A stretch of 64,000 nt of DNA, from contig NZ_CP158298.1 of assembly GCF_040256395.1 (NCBI RefSeq), positions 310,001 to 374,000 of the forward strand. The letters run 5' to 3'. The notes below the pieces were generated by a model. The model saw nothing but the letters and a program-made list of their open reading frames with translations. It was not told the DNA's origin and did no database searches. Positions within the stretch are counted from its first letter, which is position 1. Each line of letters starts with the position of its first letter. The position numbers and the translations under genes are program-made. This stretch comes from Deinococcus sonorensis KR-87. GTDB taxonomy: Bacteria > Deinococcota > Deinococci > Deinococcales > Deinococcaceae. This document shows, one piece after another, positions 9,373 through 18,154 of the stretch.

Positions 9373-10749
9373 ATGCGATTCCTCGGCCAGCTCTCCGCCC
9401 TGACGCTGATGTCTGCCTTGCTGTTGACCGCCTGTGGCAGCACCGGACCCGGCACCCCCACCGACACGACTGGCGCCACCTTCACCCTCGCCGTCGAACC
9501 TGACAGCCTCGTCGGGCTTGTCGGGGAACGCACCACCGTCCAGATCGTGGTCACCCCGCAAAACGGGTTTACCGGTGAGGTGACCGCAACACTGGTGAAT
9601 CCCCCCGCTGGTGTGACGGCCGCTCCGGTGCACGGCAACGTTCAAGGCGCCACCACACTGACCATGCAGCTTCAGACGGGCGGAGTCTCCGGCGTCCCAA
9701 AGTTGAACGTCGTGGTCAGCGGCAAAGGCGTATCGAAAACGAGCCATCTCGCTCCATACCTCTACCGTTCGGTCGCCATGCCGACCGACGCAGGTTGTGA
9801 TAGCTGCCAGTTGATTAACGGTGCGACGACCATTCATGACGGCACCTATTGGATGACCCCTGGTCCAACCACGCCGACTGGTACCTCACCCCTCATCGGC
9901 GTCAATCTGGCTACAGGAGCGGTGCAAACCACCCAGTACCCGTTGGGCGTCTCTGACGACCACTCCGGGCTGACCTTCACACAGAACAAATTGTGGATGG
10001 TCGTCAACAACGGCTTTCATACGCGTCTGCTCGGCGTCAATCCAAAGGACGGATCCGTCACCTCTGTTCCTATAGGCGACGATGATGGTGTGATCCATAC
10101 CTTGGACTCGCTGGTGGCGCTTCCCGATCAGCGGCTCGCTTTTCATTATTCGCGAACGGACGACTATGTCGTGTACACGACATCCATCGGTATTTACTCA
10201 CCCGCCGACGGATCCATCAACCTGTATCCCTGGGAGGGCACCTTATGGCCTCTGACCGTTGCTCCGGATGGCCAGATCTGGGCCCCGAACTACACTGATG
10301 ACGGGACAAGGACGACGACCGTCAGCCTGGTCCGTTTTAATCCCACGACCCATGTGTTCACCAGCTTTGACGTCGGGAGTTTTGATAGCCATTTATCGTC
10401 AAACCTGGCCATTACGAAGAATGGGGACGTCTGGTCCGTCGATGAGCGCGCATCGACCATCCATGTGCTGCACCCAGCCAGCAAGACATTTGATCACTTC
10501 AACTTCGACACGTTTTCGCGCGGCAATTTTCAGCTGTTCGCAGCGGGAGACGCTGTGTTCCTTCGCTACTTAGACTTGGACAGCTTTTCCGAGCAGATCG
10601 TGCAGCTGTCCGCACAGCCGTCCGGCCTAAAGGTTGCTGCCGTGCCGACCCTGGGACCCAACAAGTACCTCTCGGGTGTGGCGGTGGGCGCCGACGGGTC
10701 ACTCGCGTATGAAAACGGCGGGAAAGCGTACCTGCTGCCCTCGTTCTGA
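9373..10749 (+). CDS. Lipoprotein with bacterial Ig-like domain and beta-propeller-like domain
   Basis: 458 residues. A signal peptide ends in the lipobox LTAC, so the mature protein should be lipidated at Cys 21. A short Ig-like domain follows with VTPQNGFTGEVTATL, then repeated blades of the type PDGQIWAPN, KNGDVWSVDE and ADGSLAYENG, which resemble streptogramin-lyase-like (Vgb) propellers. Function unknown. The same architecture occurs in the gene at 45537. The upstream sequence is AT-rich and lacks a strong ribosome binding site, suggesting a leaderless transcript. Confidence 0.82.
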   Translation: MRFLGQLSALTLMSALLLTACGSTGPGTPTDTTGATFTLAVEPDSLVGLVGERTTVQIVVTPQNGFTGEVTATLVNPPAGVTAAPVHGNVQGATTLTMQLQTGGVSGVPKLNVVVSGKGVSKTSHLAPYLYRSVAMPTDAGCDSCQLINGATTIHDGTYWMTPGPTTPTGTSPLIGVNLATGAVQTTQYPLGVSDDHSGLTFTQNKLWMVVNNGFHTRLLGVNPKDGSVTSVPIGDDDGVIHTLDSLVALPDQRLAFHYSRTDDYVVYTTSIGIYSPADGSINLYPWEGTLWPLTVAPDGQIWAPNYTDDGTRTTTVSLVRFNPTTHVFTSFDVGSFDSHLSSNLAITKNGDVWSVDERASTIHVLHPASKTFDHFNFDTFSRGNFQLFAAGDAVFLRYLDLDSFSEQIVQLSAQPSGLKVAAVPTLGPNKYLSGVAVGADGSLAYENGGKAYLLPSF

Positions 10750-10769
10750 GATACGCTGGTGCTCCTTCG

Positions 10770-11708
10770 GGACCACTCTTTTATTGGAAAGTGCACACTC
10801 TGGGTTACGATCACGGGCAGGCACGCCGCGGCCTTCGGGTGCCCCGCCACCTTCGGATCAATGTGGATGTCATGGTCATCCACATCCACGAAATACGGTG
10901 TGCACCTGCACTCCGCGATCAGGGGCGTCTGGCCCAGCGGAAATCCCCCGTCAATAATCGCCTTCAGCAGCGGGGGCCCGCGTCCCCGGTCTGCACCCGT
11001 CCCCGGTAGCGGCCCTCGACCGGCTCGAAGTACGTCGTATAGCCGGGCGGCGGCAGGTCAAGCACCAGCTCCTGCGTCTGTCGGATCAGCGTGGCCGGGT
11101 CATCCCGCAGGTCCAGCACCGCGGAGACGACACCTTCCAGGTTCCGGTTCCGGGCTTCGAGTTCACCAGTGTGCTCCCACACACGGCGTTCCAGCTTGAT
11201 GGCCACCGCCTCGATGACCATGCCATTCAGCAGGACCGACGCGGCCGCCGACCGGAGCAGGCGCACCCCGGTGGTCGACAGCACTTTGGAGGTGTGCGCC
11301 TGACCCTGCAACGCGATGGCGAAGGCCCCATCGGCCCCTTCCTCCAGCTAAATCCGCTCGCTGGTCCTCGGATGGCGGTTGTGCAGCTGTTCTGCTAGCT
11401 CGTGGATATCCCAGTTGAGGTCGTCGAGCGTCCTGAATCCCAGCATGCGTAACGCCACCGGGTTGGCCCGGGTGATGCCCTGGGCAGTGCCCGCACGGAT
11501 GGCCTCCGGGGGCTGGTGAAGATCGCTTCCAACTCGGCAGCAACCCTCCCACCTTGGCTTCAAGGGCTGTGATGGCCAGCTGCAGCGTGACGGTTTGCAC
11601 CTGCTCCTCTCTGTGGGTGGCCGCCAGCGCCTCCGTCAGCCGCTGGAGGTACCCTGAGAGAAGCACGGTGGCACTGGATGGCAGTTCCGATAGCCCGCCC
11701 CACCACAA
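10770..11708 (-). pseudogene. Remnant of a PAS/GAF sensor protein (histidine kinase or related)
   Basis: Four pieces in different minus-strand frames read in order as one protein: a coiled coil YLQRLTEALAATHREEQVQ (about 11640), a PAS-like piece GITRANPVALRMLGFRTLDD (about 11450), a linker ERRVWEHTGELEARNRNLEG leading into a GAF domain (about 11150), and the GAF core TPYFVDVDDHDIHIDPKVAG (about 10880). At least three frameshifts separate them, and the C-terminal output domain is missing. The family is inferred from sequence style of two-component sensors. Confidence 0.65.
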
Positions 11709-11957
11709 GAGTCATCCGGTCAGCATCGTCTGGACCGCCGCGGGCGCACGCCGATTGAGTACAGGGTGGACGGGGTGGCTGCTGGTCCGACCACACCTGG
11801 TCCGCCACGGACCACGCTCCAGCGCGGCGAGCCCGCGGTGCCAGAGCATCGCCCATCTGCATCTGGCGGGCCGACCGCGCGCTCCTGGGTGCTCCGGGAA
11901 GGCCAGTACCCCCCACGCACTCCCCCCTGGGCGTCCATCGCGCGGGCCCGGCCGGAC

Positions 11958-14270
11958 TCAGCGGTCCTCGGGGGACAGCAGCTTGTCGATGGACACGGGC
12001 AGGTCGCGGATCCGTTTCCCGGTCGCGTGGTAGACCGCGTTGGCGACAGCCGCAGCGGTACTGACGGTGCCCAGCTCGCCCGCACCGCGGACCCCGAGGT
12101 GACTGGCGTGGGGATCCGGCACGTCGAGCAGGGTGACGTCCACTTCGCCGATGTCCGCGTTCACCGGCACGTGATACTCCGCGAGATTGTCGTTGAGCAC
12201 CAGGCCGGTGGTGGGATCCACATCGGTCTGCTCGTGCAGGGCCATGCTCACGCCCCAGATCATCCCGCCGATCAGCTGGCTGCGGGCCGTCTTGTGGTTG
12301 AGCACCCGCCCCACGTCGTACACCCCGACCATGCGCGACACGCGCGGCGTCATGAAATCCGGGTCCACCCGCACCTCCACGAAGATCGCCCCGAACGAAT
12401 GCCGGGCGTACCCGCCGGCGTCCGCCGGCACCGAGGCGTTCTTGGCGCTCATCATCTCCTGGAGATTCTTGCGCTCGCCCCCGACGGGCAGCACCTCGCG
12501 GTACGCCTCGAGGTGGTCGCGGCCCGCCCGCTCCAGAATGACGCTCAGCGCTTCGCCGCGTGCCGGGTCCGCCCAGGCATACAGGTGGCCGGCCCGCATC
12601 TCGAGGGCCTCCGGCGTCAGGCCGTGCAGCGGGGACGCCGGGTCGTGGACGGCGAGCAGCGCGAGGTCCTGGCGCACGGCGAGCGAGGCGGCCATCACCG
12701 CGTCGCCCACGCTGGCCGCCGTGCGCGACCCGCCGGAGTACGCGTTTTTGGGGTAGCGGGTGTCGCCCAGGAAGACCCGCACCTGCGCTGGCGCCACGCC
12801 GAGCCCGTCGGCGGCGATCTGGGTCAGGATCGAGTACGTGCCGGTGCCGATGTCCTGCGATCCCGCCTCGATCTCGGCCCGCCCGTCCGCGAACAGGCGC
12901 GCGCGGGCCGTGGCCGCCGAGGCGTACACCGGGTACGTGACGCTCGCCATCCCCCAACCGATCAGGGTGTCGCCGTCGCGCATCGATCCGGGCGTGGGGG
13001 TGCGCCGGGCCCAGCCGAACCGCTGGGCGGCCTGCGCGTAGCACTCGCGCAGCAGTTTGCTGCTGAACGGCAGGCCGCTCTCCGGTTCCGTCTCGGCGTA
13101 GTTGCGCAGCCGCACCTCGAGCGGATCGAGGCCCACGGCATACGCGAGTTCGTCCATGGCGCTCTCCAGCGCGAAGGACCCGCTGGCCTCGCCCGGCGCC
13201 CGCATCATGATGCCCTCGCCCGCGTGGGTGCGGGCGAGGCGCTGCGCGGTGCGCATGTGCGGCACGTCGTAGAGCATGCGGGTGATGTTGACCACCTGCT
13301 CGGGGAAGTCGTTGTGCATCCCCGCCTGGCTGTCGGCGTGCAGCAGGACCGACGTGACCCGCCCGTCCTGCGTCGCCCCCACCTGATAGCGCTGCTTCGT
13401 GGCGGGCCGGTAGCCGACCCCCGCAAACTCCTGCGCCCGGCTGCGCGCGAGCTTCACCGGACGCTGCACCACCCGGGCAGCCAGCGCCGCCAGTGGCAGG
13501 TGCGCCCAGGTGGCGGCTTTGCTGCCGAACCCCCCGCCGATGTACGGCGAGACCACCCGCACCGCCTCCGGGTCCAGGCCGAAGTGGTGCGCTAGGGTGT
13601 GCTGCGGCGCCAGAATCCACTGGCTCGGCTCGTACACCGTCAGCCGGGTGGTGCTCTCCCACACAGCGAGCGTGCCGTGCAGCTCCAGCGGGTTGTGCTG
13701 CTCCTGAGGCGTGGTGTAGGTGAGGTCCAGCTGCACCTCGGCAGCCCGGTACGCCTGCTCCGGCTCGCCGCGGGTGTAGTCGGCCTGCTCCACCGGCGCC
13801 CGCAGGTCCTCGCGGTCGCTGGTGAGGCTCTCGGCGAGGGTGCCGATGAAGGGCGCCGCTTCGTACTCCGGCTCGATGAGTGTGGCGGCGTGCTCGGCCT
13901 GTTCCAGCGTGTCGGCCACCACCACCGCCACGACCTGCCCGCGCTGCAGGATCTCGTCACTCTGCAGCGGCAGCAGCCCGCTGCCGGCCGGGCCTTTGGG
14001 GTACGGCGCCTCCACCGGCCTGAGCGTGACGCCGGGGGACTGGTGGGTCAGCACGGTGAGCACACCCGGCACCGCGAGCGCGGCGGTGGTGTCGATGCGC
14101 CGCACCCGGCCGTGCGGGATGGCCGACGTGACGAGCACCGCGTGCGCGAGGTTCGGGAGCGGATGTTCGGCGGCGTAGGTGGCGCGTCCGGTCACCTTGG
14201 CGGGACCGTCCACCCGGTTCATCGGCTGGCCGATGGCGCCGCCGGGCCGGTCCTGGGGCGGGGGGGTCAT
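11958..14270 (-). CDS. Xanthine dehydrogenase family protein, molybdopterin-binding subunit (PaoC/YagR type)
   Basis: Large catalytic subunit, 770 residues, of a molybdenum hydroxylase that oxidises aldehydes or N-heterocycles with water as oxygen donor. Seen: the N-terminal RVDGPAKVTGRATYAAE, SPYIGGGFGSKA, MRAPGEASGSFALESAMDEL, and the C-terminal RGAGELGTVSTAAAVANA, whose Glu is the catalytic base in the family. The start at MTPPPQDRPGG is fixed by an ATGA overlap with the end of the FAD subunit gene. Last gene of a three-gene operon. No twin-arginine signal, so probably cytoplasmic. The chaperone gene paoD is not in the vicinity. Confidence 0.92.
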   Translation of the reverse strand: MTPPPQDRPGGAIGQPMNRVDGPAKVTGRATYAAEHPLPNLAHAVLVTSAIPHGRVRRIDTTAALAVPGVLTVLTHQSPGVTLRPVEAPYPKGPAGSGLLPLQSDEILQRGQVVAVVVADTLEQAEHAATLIEPEYEAAPFIGTLAESLTSDREDLRAPVEQADYTRGEPEQAYRAAEVQLDLTYTTPQEQHNPLELHGTLAVWESTTRLTVYEPSQWILAPQHTLAHHFGLDPEAVRVVSPYIGGGFGSKAATWAHLPLAALAARVVQRPVKLARSRAQEFAGVGYRPATKQRYQVGATQDGRVTSVLLHADSQAGMHNDFPEQVVNITRMLYDVPHMRTAQRLARTHAGEGIMMRAPGEASGSFALESAMDELAYAVGLDPLEVRLRNYAETEPESGLPFSSKLLRECYAQAAQRFGWARRTPTPGSMRDGDTLIGWGMASVTYPVYASAATARARLFADGRAEIEAGSQDIGTGTYSILTQIAADGLGVAPAQVRVFLGDTRYPKNAYSGGSRTAASVGDAVMAASLAVRQDLALLAVHDPASPLHGLTPEALEMRAGHLYAWADPARGEALSVILERAGRDHLEAYREVLPVGGERKNLQEMMSAKNASVPADAGGYARHSFGAIFVEVRVDPDFMTPRVSRMVGVYDVGRVLNHKTARSQLIGGMIWGVSMALHEQTDVDPTTGLVLNDNLAEYHVPVNADIGEVDVTLLDVPDPHASHLGVRGAGELGTVSTAAAVANAVYHATGKRIRDLPVSIDKLLSPEDR

Positions 14271-15244
14271 GCGCTCGCCCCGGTCACGCGCTCCAGGGCA
14301 CGCACGATGACGCTGCTCGCCAGCTGGACCTTGTAGCGGTTCTGCGGCAGCGGCTGCGCGCCGGCCAGCGCGGCGAGGGCCGCGGCCTCGAAGTTCGCCC
14401 GGGTCGCCGGCTGGCCGCGCAGCTGCGCCTCGGCGGCGGTCGCGCGCCACGGCACCGTCCCCACCCCGCCCAGGGCGATCCGCACGTCACGGACCGTGCG
14501 GCCGTCCAGATCGGCCGCCACGGCCGCCGAGGCCAGCGCGAAGGCATACGACTCGCGCTCGCGGACCTTGAGGTAGGTGGCGTTCACCGCCCACGGCAAG
14601 GCCGGCAGGGTCAGCGCCACGATCAGTTCGCCGCGGCGCAGGTCGTGCTCCCGCTCCGGGTGGTCGCCCGGCTGCAGCAGGAAGTCGCGGAGCGGCACCT
14701 CCCGCTCCCCCTCCGGGCCGTGCAGCGTCACGCTGCAGTCGAGCGCCACCAGCGCCACCGCCGCGTCCGAGGCGTGCACGGCGACGCAGCAGGAGGAGGT
14801 GCCGAGGACCGCGTGCTTGCGGTGGTCGCCTTCCAGGGCGCCGCAGCCGCTGCCGAGCTCGCGCTTGTTGCAGTGCGGAAAGTCGAGGTTGCGGAAGTAC
14901 GGGCAGCGGGTGCGCTGCATGATGTTCCCGGACATCGACGCCATGTTGCGCAGCTGCTGGGACGCGCCGGCGAGCAGCGCCTCGCTGAGCAGCGGGGCGC
15001 GTGCCCGCACCAGCGGGTGCTCCGCCACGCTGGTGTTGCTGGCGAGCGCCCCGATCCGCAGGCCGCCGCCGGCCGTCTCCTGGATGTCCCGCAACGGCAG
15101 GCGGGTGATGTCGGTGAGGCGGGCCGGGCGCTCCACGTCCAGCCGCATCAGGTCCAGCAGGTTGGTGCCGCCGGCGAGGAAGCGCCCGCCCGAAGCCACC
15201 GCCTCCGCTTCGCTGCCCGCCCGCAGGTACTCAAAGGGCCGCAC
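14267..15244 (-). CDS. Xanthine dehydrogenase family protein, FAD-binding subunit (PaoB/YagS type)
   Basis: 325 residues; passes electrons from the iron-sulfur subunit to FAD and then to an acceptor. The FAD motifs FLAGGTNLLDLM and IGALASNTSVAEH are present. A cysteine-rich insert RCPYFRNLDFPHCNKRELG followed by SGCGAL fits the extra [4Fe-4S] cluster known in PaoB and 4-hydroxybenzoyl-CoA reductase, which points to the PaoABC branch. It overlaps its upstream partner by 14 bases and its downstream partner by 4. Confidence 0.92.
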   Translation of the reverse strand: MRPFEYLRAGSEAEAVASGGRFLAGGTNLLDLMRLDVERPARLTDITRLPLRDIQETAGGGLRIGALASNTSVAEHPLVRARAPLLSEALLAGASQQLRNMASMSGNIMQRTRCPYFRNLDFPHCNKRELGSGCGALEGDHRKHAVLGTSSCCVAVHASDAAVALVALDCSVTLHGPEGEREVPLRDFLLQPGDHPEREHDLRRGELIVALTLPALPWAVNATYLKVRERESYAFALASAAVAADLDGRTVRDVRIALGGVGTVPWRATAAEAQLRGQPATRANFEAAALAALAGAQPLPQNRYKVQLASSVIVRALERVTGASA

Positions 15245-15746
15245 GGGCCGGCTCCTCGACGAGGCTCTGCACGGCCCGCACGATCTGCGGGTACGCGGCG
15301 CAGCGGCACAGGTTGCCGCTCATGAAGTCTTTGAGGGCCGCCTCGTCCTGCGCGTGCCGGGACTGCAGGCACGCGACCGCCGACATGATCTGCCCTGGCG
15401 TGCAGTAGCCGCACTGGAACGCGTCGTGCTCGATGAAGGCCCGCTGCACCGGGTGCAGCGCTGCCCCGTCCGCCAGCCCCTCGATGGTCGTCACGGACCG
15501 GCCCTCCAGCGAGAGCGTGAGCGTCAGGCACGAGAGGTACGGCTCGCCGTCCACGTGAACGGTGCAGGCGCCGCACTGGCCGTGATTGCAGCCCTTCTTG
15601 CTTCCGGTCAGCCCGAGGCGCTCGCGCAGCACGTCCAGGAGGGTCGCCTGGGGCGGCACGTCCACCTGGCGTGCTTCACCGTTCACGTGCAGCGAGACGG
15701 GCAGGGTGTGGTCCTGCGCCGGGCGGGAATCGATCGGGTTCGTCAT
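15231..15746 (-). CDS. [2Fe-2S] subunit of molybdenum hydroxylase (PaoA/YagT type)
   Basis: 171 residues, first gene of the operon. Ligands of the plant-type cluster are in KKGCNHGQCGACTVHVDG and the following LSC; those of the second cluster are in QCGYCTPGQI and LCRCAAYPQI. E. coli PaoA carries a Tat signal; this protein begins MTNPIDSRPAQ and has none. The start is set by GACAGGAGGAGC directly upstream; a longer open frame has no ribosome binding site. Confidence 0.93.
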   Translation of the reverse strand: MTNPIDSRPAQDHTLPVSLHVNGEARQVDVPPQATLLDVLRERLGLTGSKKGCNHGQCGACTVHVDGEPYLSCLTLTLSLEGRSVTTIEGLADGAALHPVQRAFIEHDAFQCGYCTPGQIMSAVACLQSRHAQDEAALKDFMSGNLCRCAAYPQIVRAVQSLVEEPARAAL

Positions 15747-16161
15747 GCTCCTCCTGTCGTGCCCCACACCGCGAACACGCTGGATGCAGGGACGGCGGCG
15801 CGCGGGGCCTCCGGTGCAGCGGGCCAAGCCCGTTATATACCTGCCCCGCCCGAAGCGCGCCAGGGGCGTCTGCAGGCGGAGCGGGACATGAAGGAGAACC
15901 CAACGAACGAGGGCCCCGGGACCGGGCAAGCGGGGGGTCACGGCGAGCGGCCCGCCACACCACCGGCCGCCACGGCGGGTCATCCGCGGAACGGAGCGTG
16001 GGTGCCGTTGCACGGTCCCGCGCCAGGACCACCGGTACCCCACCGGGCGGACCGGCCCGGCGCCACCCCCAGCCGCGGCGCGCCTGAGCCACCCGTGCCT
16101 GCACCGCGCCGTGCTCCGGGCCGGTTGACTCTTCCCCAAGGGGAGGCCTCACACTTGAAGC
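15747..16161. promoter_or_regulatory. Divergent control region between molybdenum hydroxylase operon and MerR gene
   Basis: No gene. A minus-strand -10 candidate TATAAC lies at 15832-15837, about 85 bases before the paoA-like start. The right end holds the MerR-type promoter described separately. Confidence 0.45.
16125..16155 (+). promoter_or_regulatory. MerR-type promoter with 19-bp spacer and central palindrome
   Basis: TTGACT at 16125-16130 and CACACT at 16150-16155 are separated by 19 bases instead of 17, as in promoters that MerR proteins untwist. The spacer holds CTTCCCC-AA-GGGGAGG, an inverted repeat with one mismatch. The GTG start follows six bases after the -10, so the transcript is probably leaderless. 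Autoregulation by the adjacent MerR protein is the likely role. Confidence 0.65.
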
Positions 16162-17028
16162 GTGAGTGACCACGGCGAGACCGGCACCGCTGCACACCCG
16201 ACCGGACGCGCGGAAGCGGATCGGTGGACCATCGGGGTGTTCGCCCGCGAGGTCCGGCTGTCCATCAAGGCCCTGCGCCTGTACGACGCCGCGGGACTGC
16301 TGGTGCCCCGCGTGCGGGATCCGCACAGTGGCTACCGCTTCTACCACCCGGATCAACGGGCCCGCGCCCAGCTGATTGCCCTGCTGCGACAACTCGACAT
16401 GCCGCTGGGCCAGATCGCGGACGTGCTTGACCTGCCGGCTGGGCAGGCGGCCGCGCGGATCGGCCGTTACTGGCAGCAGGTGGAGCGTGAGCAGGCCGTC
16501 AAGCGGCAGTTGGCGCAGTACCTGCAACGCCATCTCGAGGGAACAGGAGACACCATGTTCGAAGTGCACGACCATGTCCGTCCAGCGCAGCAGGTCGCGG
16601 CGCTGAGCGCCAACGTCCCCATTGCCGGTCTGGAGGGCTTCCTGCGCGAAGCCCGGGTGCACCTGTTCGACGCGCTGCGTGGCGCCGGGGCCCACGCTGA
16701 CCACGGCTGGTTCGTGGTCTTTCACGGGCAGGTGAACGAGGACAGTGACGGCCCGGTGGAGCTCTGCGTGCCGTTCGAGGGCCACCTTCAGCCGGCAGGC
16801 CAGCTGGTGGTGCGAACCGACGCCGCCGGCCGCGAACTGTACACCACCGTGACCCGACGGCAGTGGGCCTTTCCCGGCATCCTCGAAGCGTATGACGCGG
16901 TGGCGACCGCGATTCAGCGCCAGGGGCTCCAGATGGCGGGCGCGCCGCGGGAGGTGTACTGGACGGAACCCGACCGGGTGGACGAGGACGAGCGCGTCTG
17001 CACCATCGCGTGGCCCGTGCAGGGGTGA
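16162..17028 (+). CDS. MerR family transcriptional regulator with GyrI-like effector domain
   Basis: 288 residues from a GTG start. The MerR winged helix is at about residues 22-90: WTIGVFAREVRLSIKALRLY, then GLLVPRVRDPHSGYRFYHPDQ. A coiled-coil linker follows, then from about residue 130 a domain (MFEVHDHVRPAQQVAALSANV ... WAFPGILEAYDAVATAIQ ... PREVYWTEP) that looks like the GyrI/SOUL-like ligand-binding domain of BmrR and TipA type regulators. It is divergent from the molybdenum hydroxylase operon and may sense its substrate. That link is an inference from position. Confidence 0.87.
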   Translation: MSDHGETGTAAHPTGRAEADRWTIGVFAREVRLSIKALRLYDAAGLLVPRVRDPHSGYRFYHPDQRARAQLIALLRQLDMPLGQIADVLDLPAGQAAARIGRYWQQVEREQAVKRQLAQYLQRHLEGTGDTMFEVHDHVRPAQQVAALSANVPIAGLEGFLREARVHLFDALRGAGAHADHGWFVVFHGQVNEDSDGPVELCVPFEGHLQPAGQLVVRTDAAGRELYTTVTRRQWAFPGILEAYDAVATAIQRQGLQMAGAPREVYWTEPDRVDEDERVCTIAWPVQG

Positions 17029-17603
17029 AGGTGAGCGCGAACCGCTGAGCGTGTTCAGTGATGGGGCACCTGACCGGCGCGGCCTGGCGGAGCACTGGGG
17101 GCCACGCTGAGCATGTGGAGCGCCAGCACGCGCTGCTGCACGATGCCCACCCCGCCCGTCTCCCCTCCTCCGGGCCGGCGCCCGACCCGGAAGCAGTGGC
17201 GCGCAGGCCAACCGGCTTGAACGACCCTCAGGGCCCTGGGCTACGTCGAACCGCGCGTCCAGGGCGGTGATCCGGTTGAGGCCCTCCAGCCCAGTGGGCG
17301 GGACCGTGCCTGTCAAACCGCACCGCTGCACCGCGGCGGGCGAATGGGGCCGTCCCGGTCCGGGTGGCGTTCCGGAACGAGTGGACCGCACCGGCCTGCC
17401 TCACCAGGCGCCTGGCGGATCGTGGCCGCGAATCGTCCAGACCGTGATCGCCGCCACTCCCGGTCGCCTCCGCGGCGGGTGCCGGCCACATCCAGCCCGA
17501 CGAACGCCGGCGGCCTCACCCCCTCGTTGGGCACGGCGGCGGCTGTGCAGGAATCGGAGGTGGGCGTGGGCAGGGCTCAGGTGGTCGCCTCGCCCGGGGG
17601 TCT
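17029..17603. other. Gene-free stretch
   Basis: Lies between two convergent genes. One minus-strand frame near 17500 reads PPAFVGLDVAGTRRG, vaguely like the start of an IS110-type transposase, but the rest gives no support. Confidence 0.4.
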
Positions 17604-18056
17604 TCAAGGCGCCTCGTCCCCCTTGGGGGTGCCGGGGACGTGGTCGAGCGGGGTGTCCAGGATAGTGGTGAGCAGCCGGGCGAGCAGGTCGAGGTCGTTC
17701 GGGTGCAGCTGGGCGAGGGACCGGCGGGTGGTGTCGCGCACCCGGCGCTCGCCCGCGACGCGCACGGCTTCGCCACGGGCAGTGATGGTGTGGCGCACGG
17801 CTCGGCCCGGCCCGTTGACGCGCTCGATCAAGCCGCGTTCCGTCATGCGGGTGGCCAGGGTGCCGAACGCCTGGTCCGTCTGGAAGGTCAGCTGGGCGAG
17901 GTCGTGCAGCGACGCGTCCGGGTGGCGGTGCAGGTGGCGCAGCGTATCCCACTGCACCAGCGAGACGCCCAGATCGGCGAGCGCGGCAGTGAAGGCCCGG
18001 TGATGGCGGTGCTGCACCCGCTTGATGGCGCGGGCCACGTCCTCTTCGGTCGCCAT
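17604..18056 (-). CDS. MarR family transcriptional regulator
   Basis: 150 residues. The winged helix runs from SLVQWDTLRHLHRHPDASL through the recognition helix QTDQAFGTLATRMTERGLIE to the wing NGPGRAVRHTITARGEAV. It is divergent from an alpha/beta hydrolase gene, and the spacer carries a perfect inverted repeat that overlaps both promoters, so it probably represses itself and the hydrolase. -35 TTGTTG and -10 TAGAGT are 17 bases apart and the -10 is six bases from the ATG: a leaderless gene. Confidence 0.9.
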   Translation of the reverse strand: MATEEDVARAIKRVQHRHHRAFTAALADLGVSLVQWDTLRHLHRHPDASLHDLAQLTFQTDQAFGTLATRMTERGLIERVNGPGRAVRHTITARGEAVRVAGERRVRDTTRRSLAQLHPNDLDLLARLLTTILDTPLDHVPGTPKGDEAP

Positions 18057-18075
18057 GCCCTCACTCTACCTCAGC

Positions 18076-18110
18076 TTGCTTTTCTCAACAACCTGATCTA
18101 AGGTTGTTGA
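18076..18110. promoter_or_regulatory. MarR operator overlapping divergent promoters
   Basis: TCAACAACCT at 18085-18094 and AGGTTGTTGA at 18101-18110 are perfect inverted repeats with a six-base spacer. On the plus strand, TTGCTT at 18076-18081 and TAAGGT at 18099-18104 (17-base spacer) form the hydrolase promoter. The operator also covers the -35 of the marR-like gene. Confidence 0.75.
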
Positions 18111-18154
18111 TATTGCAGACCGGGTCACTTACCCCGCGCCCTGCAGGAGGCTCC

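Noticed and set aside
11766..13595. Long plus-strand frame over the molybdenum hydroxylase large subunit
   Set aside because: Shadow frame with abundant His, Arg and Val and no domain.
17313..17534. Frame with PPAFVGLDVAG resembling an IS110 transposase start
   Set aside because: Only one short phrase fits; no further transposase motifs or ends.
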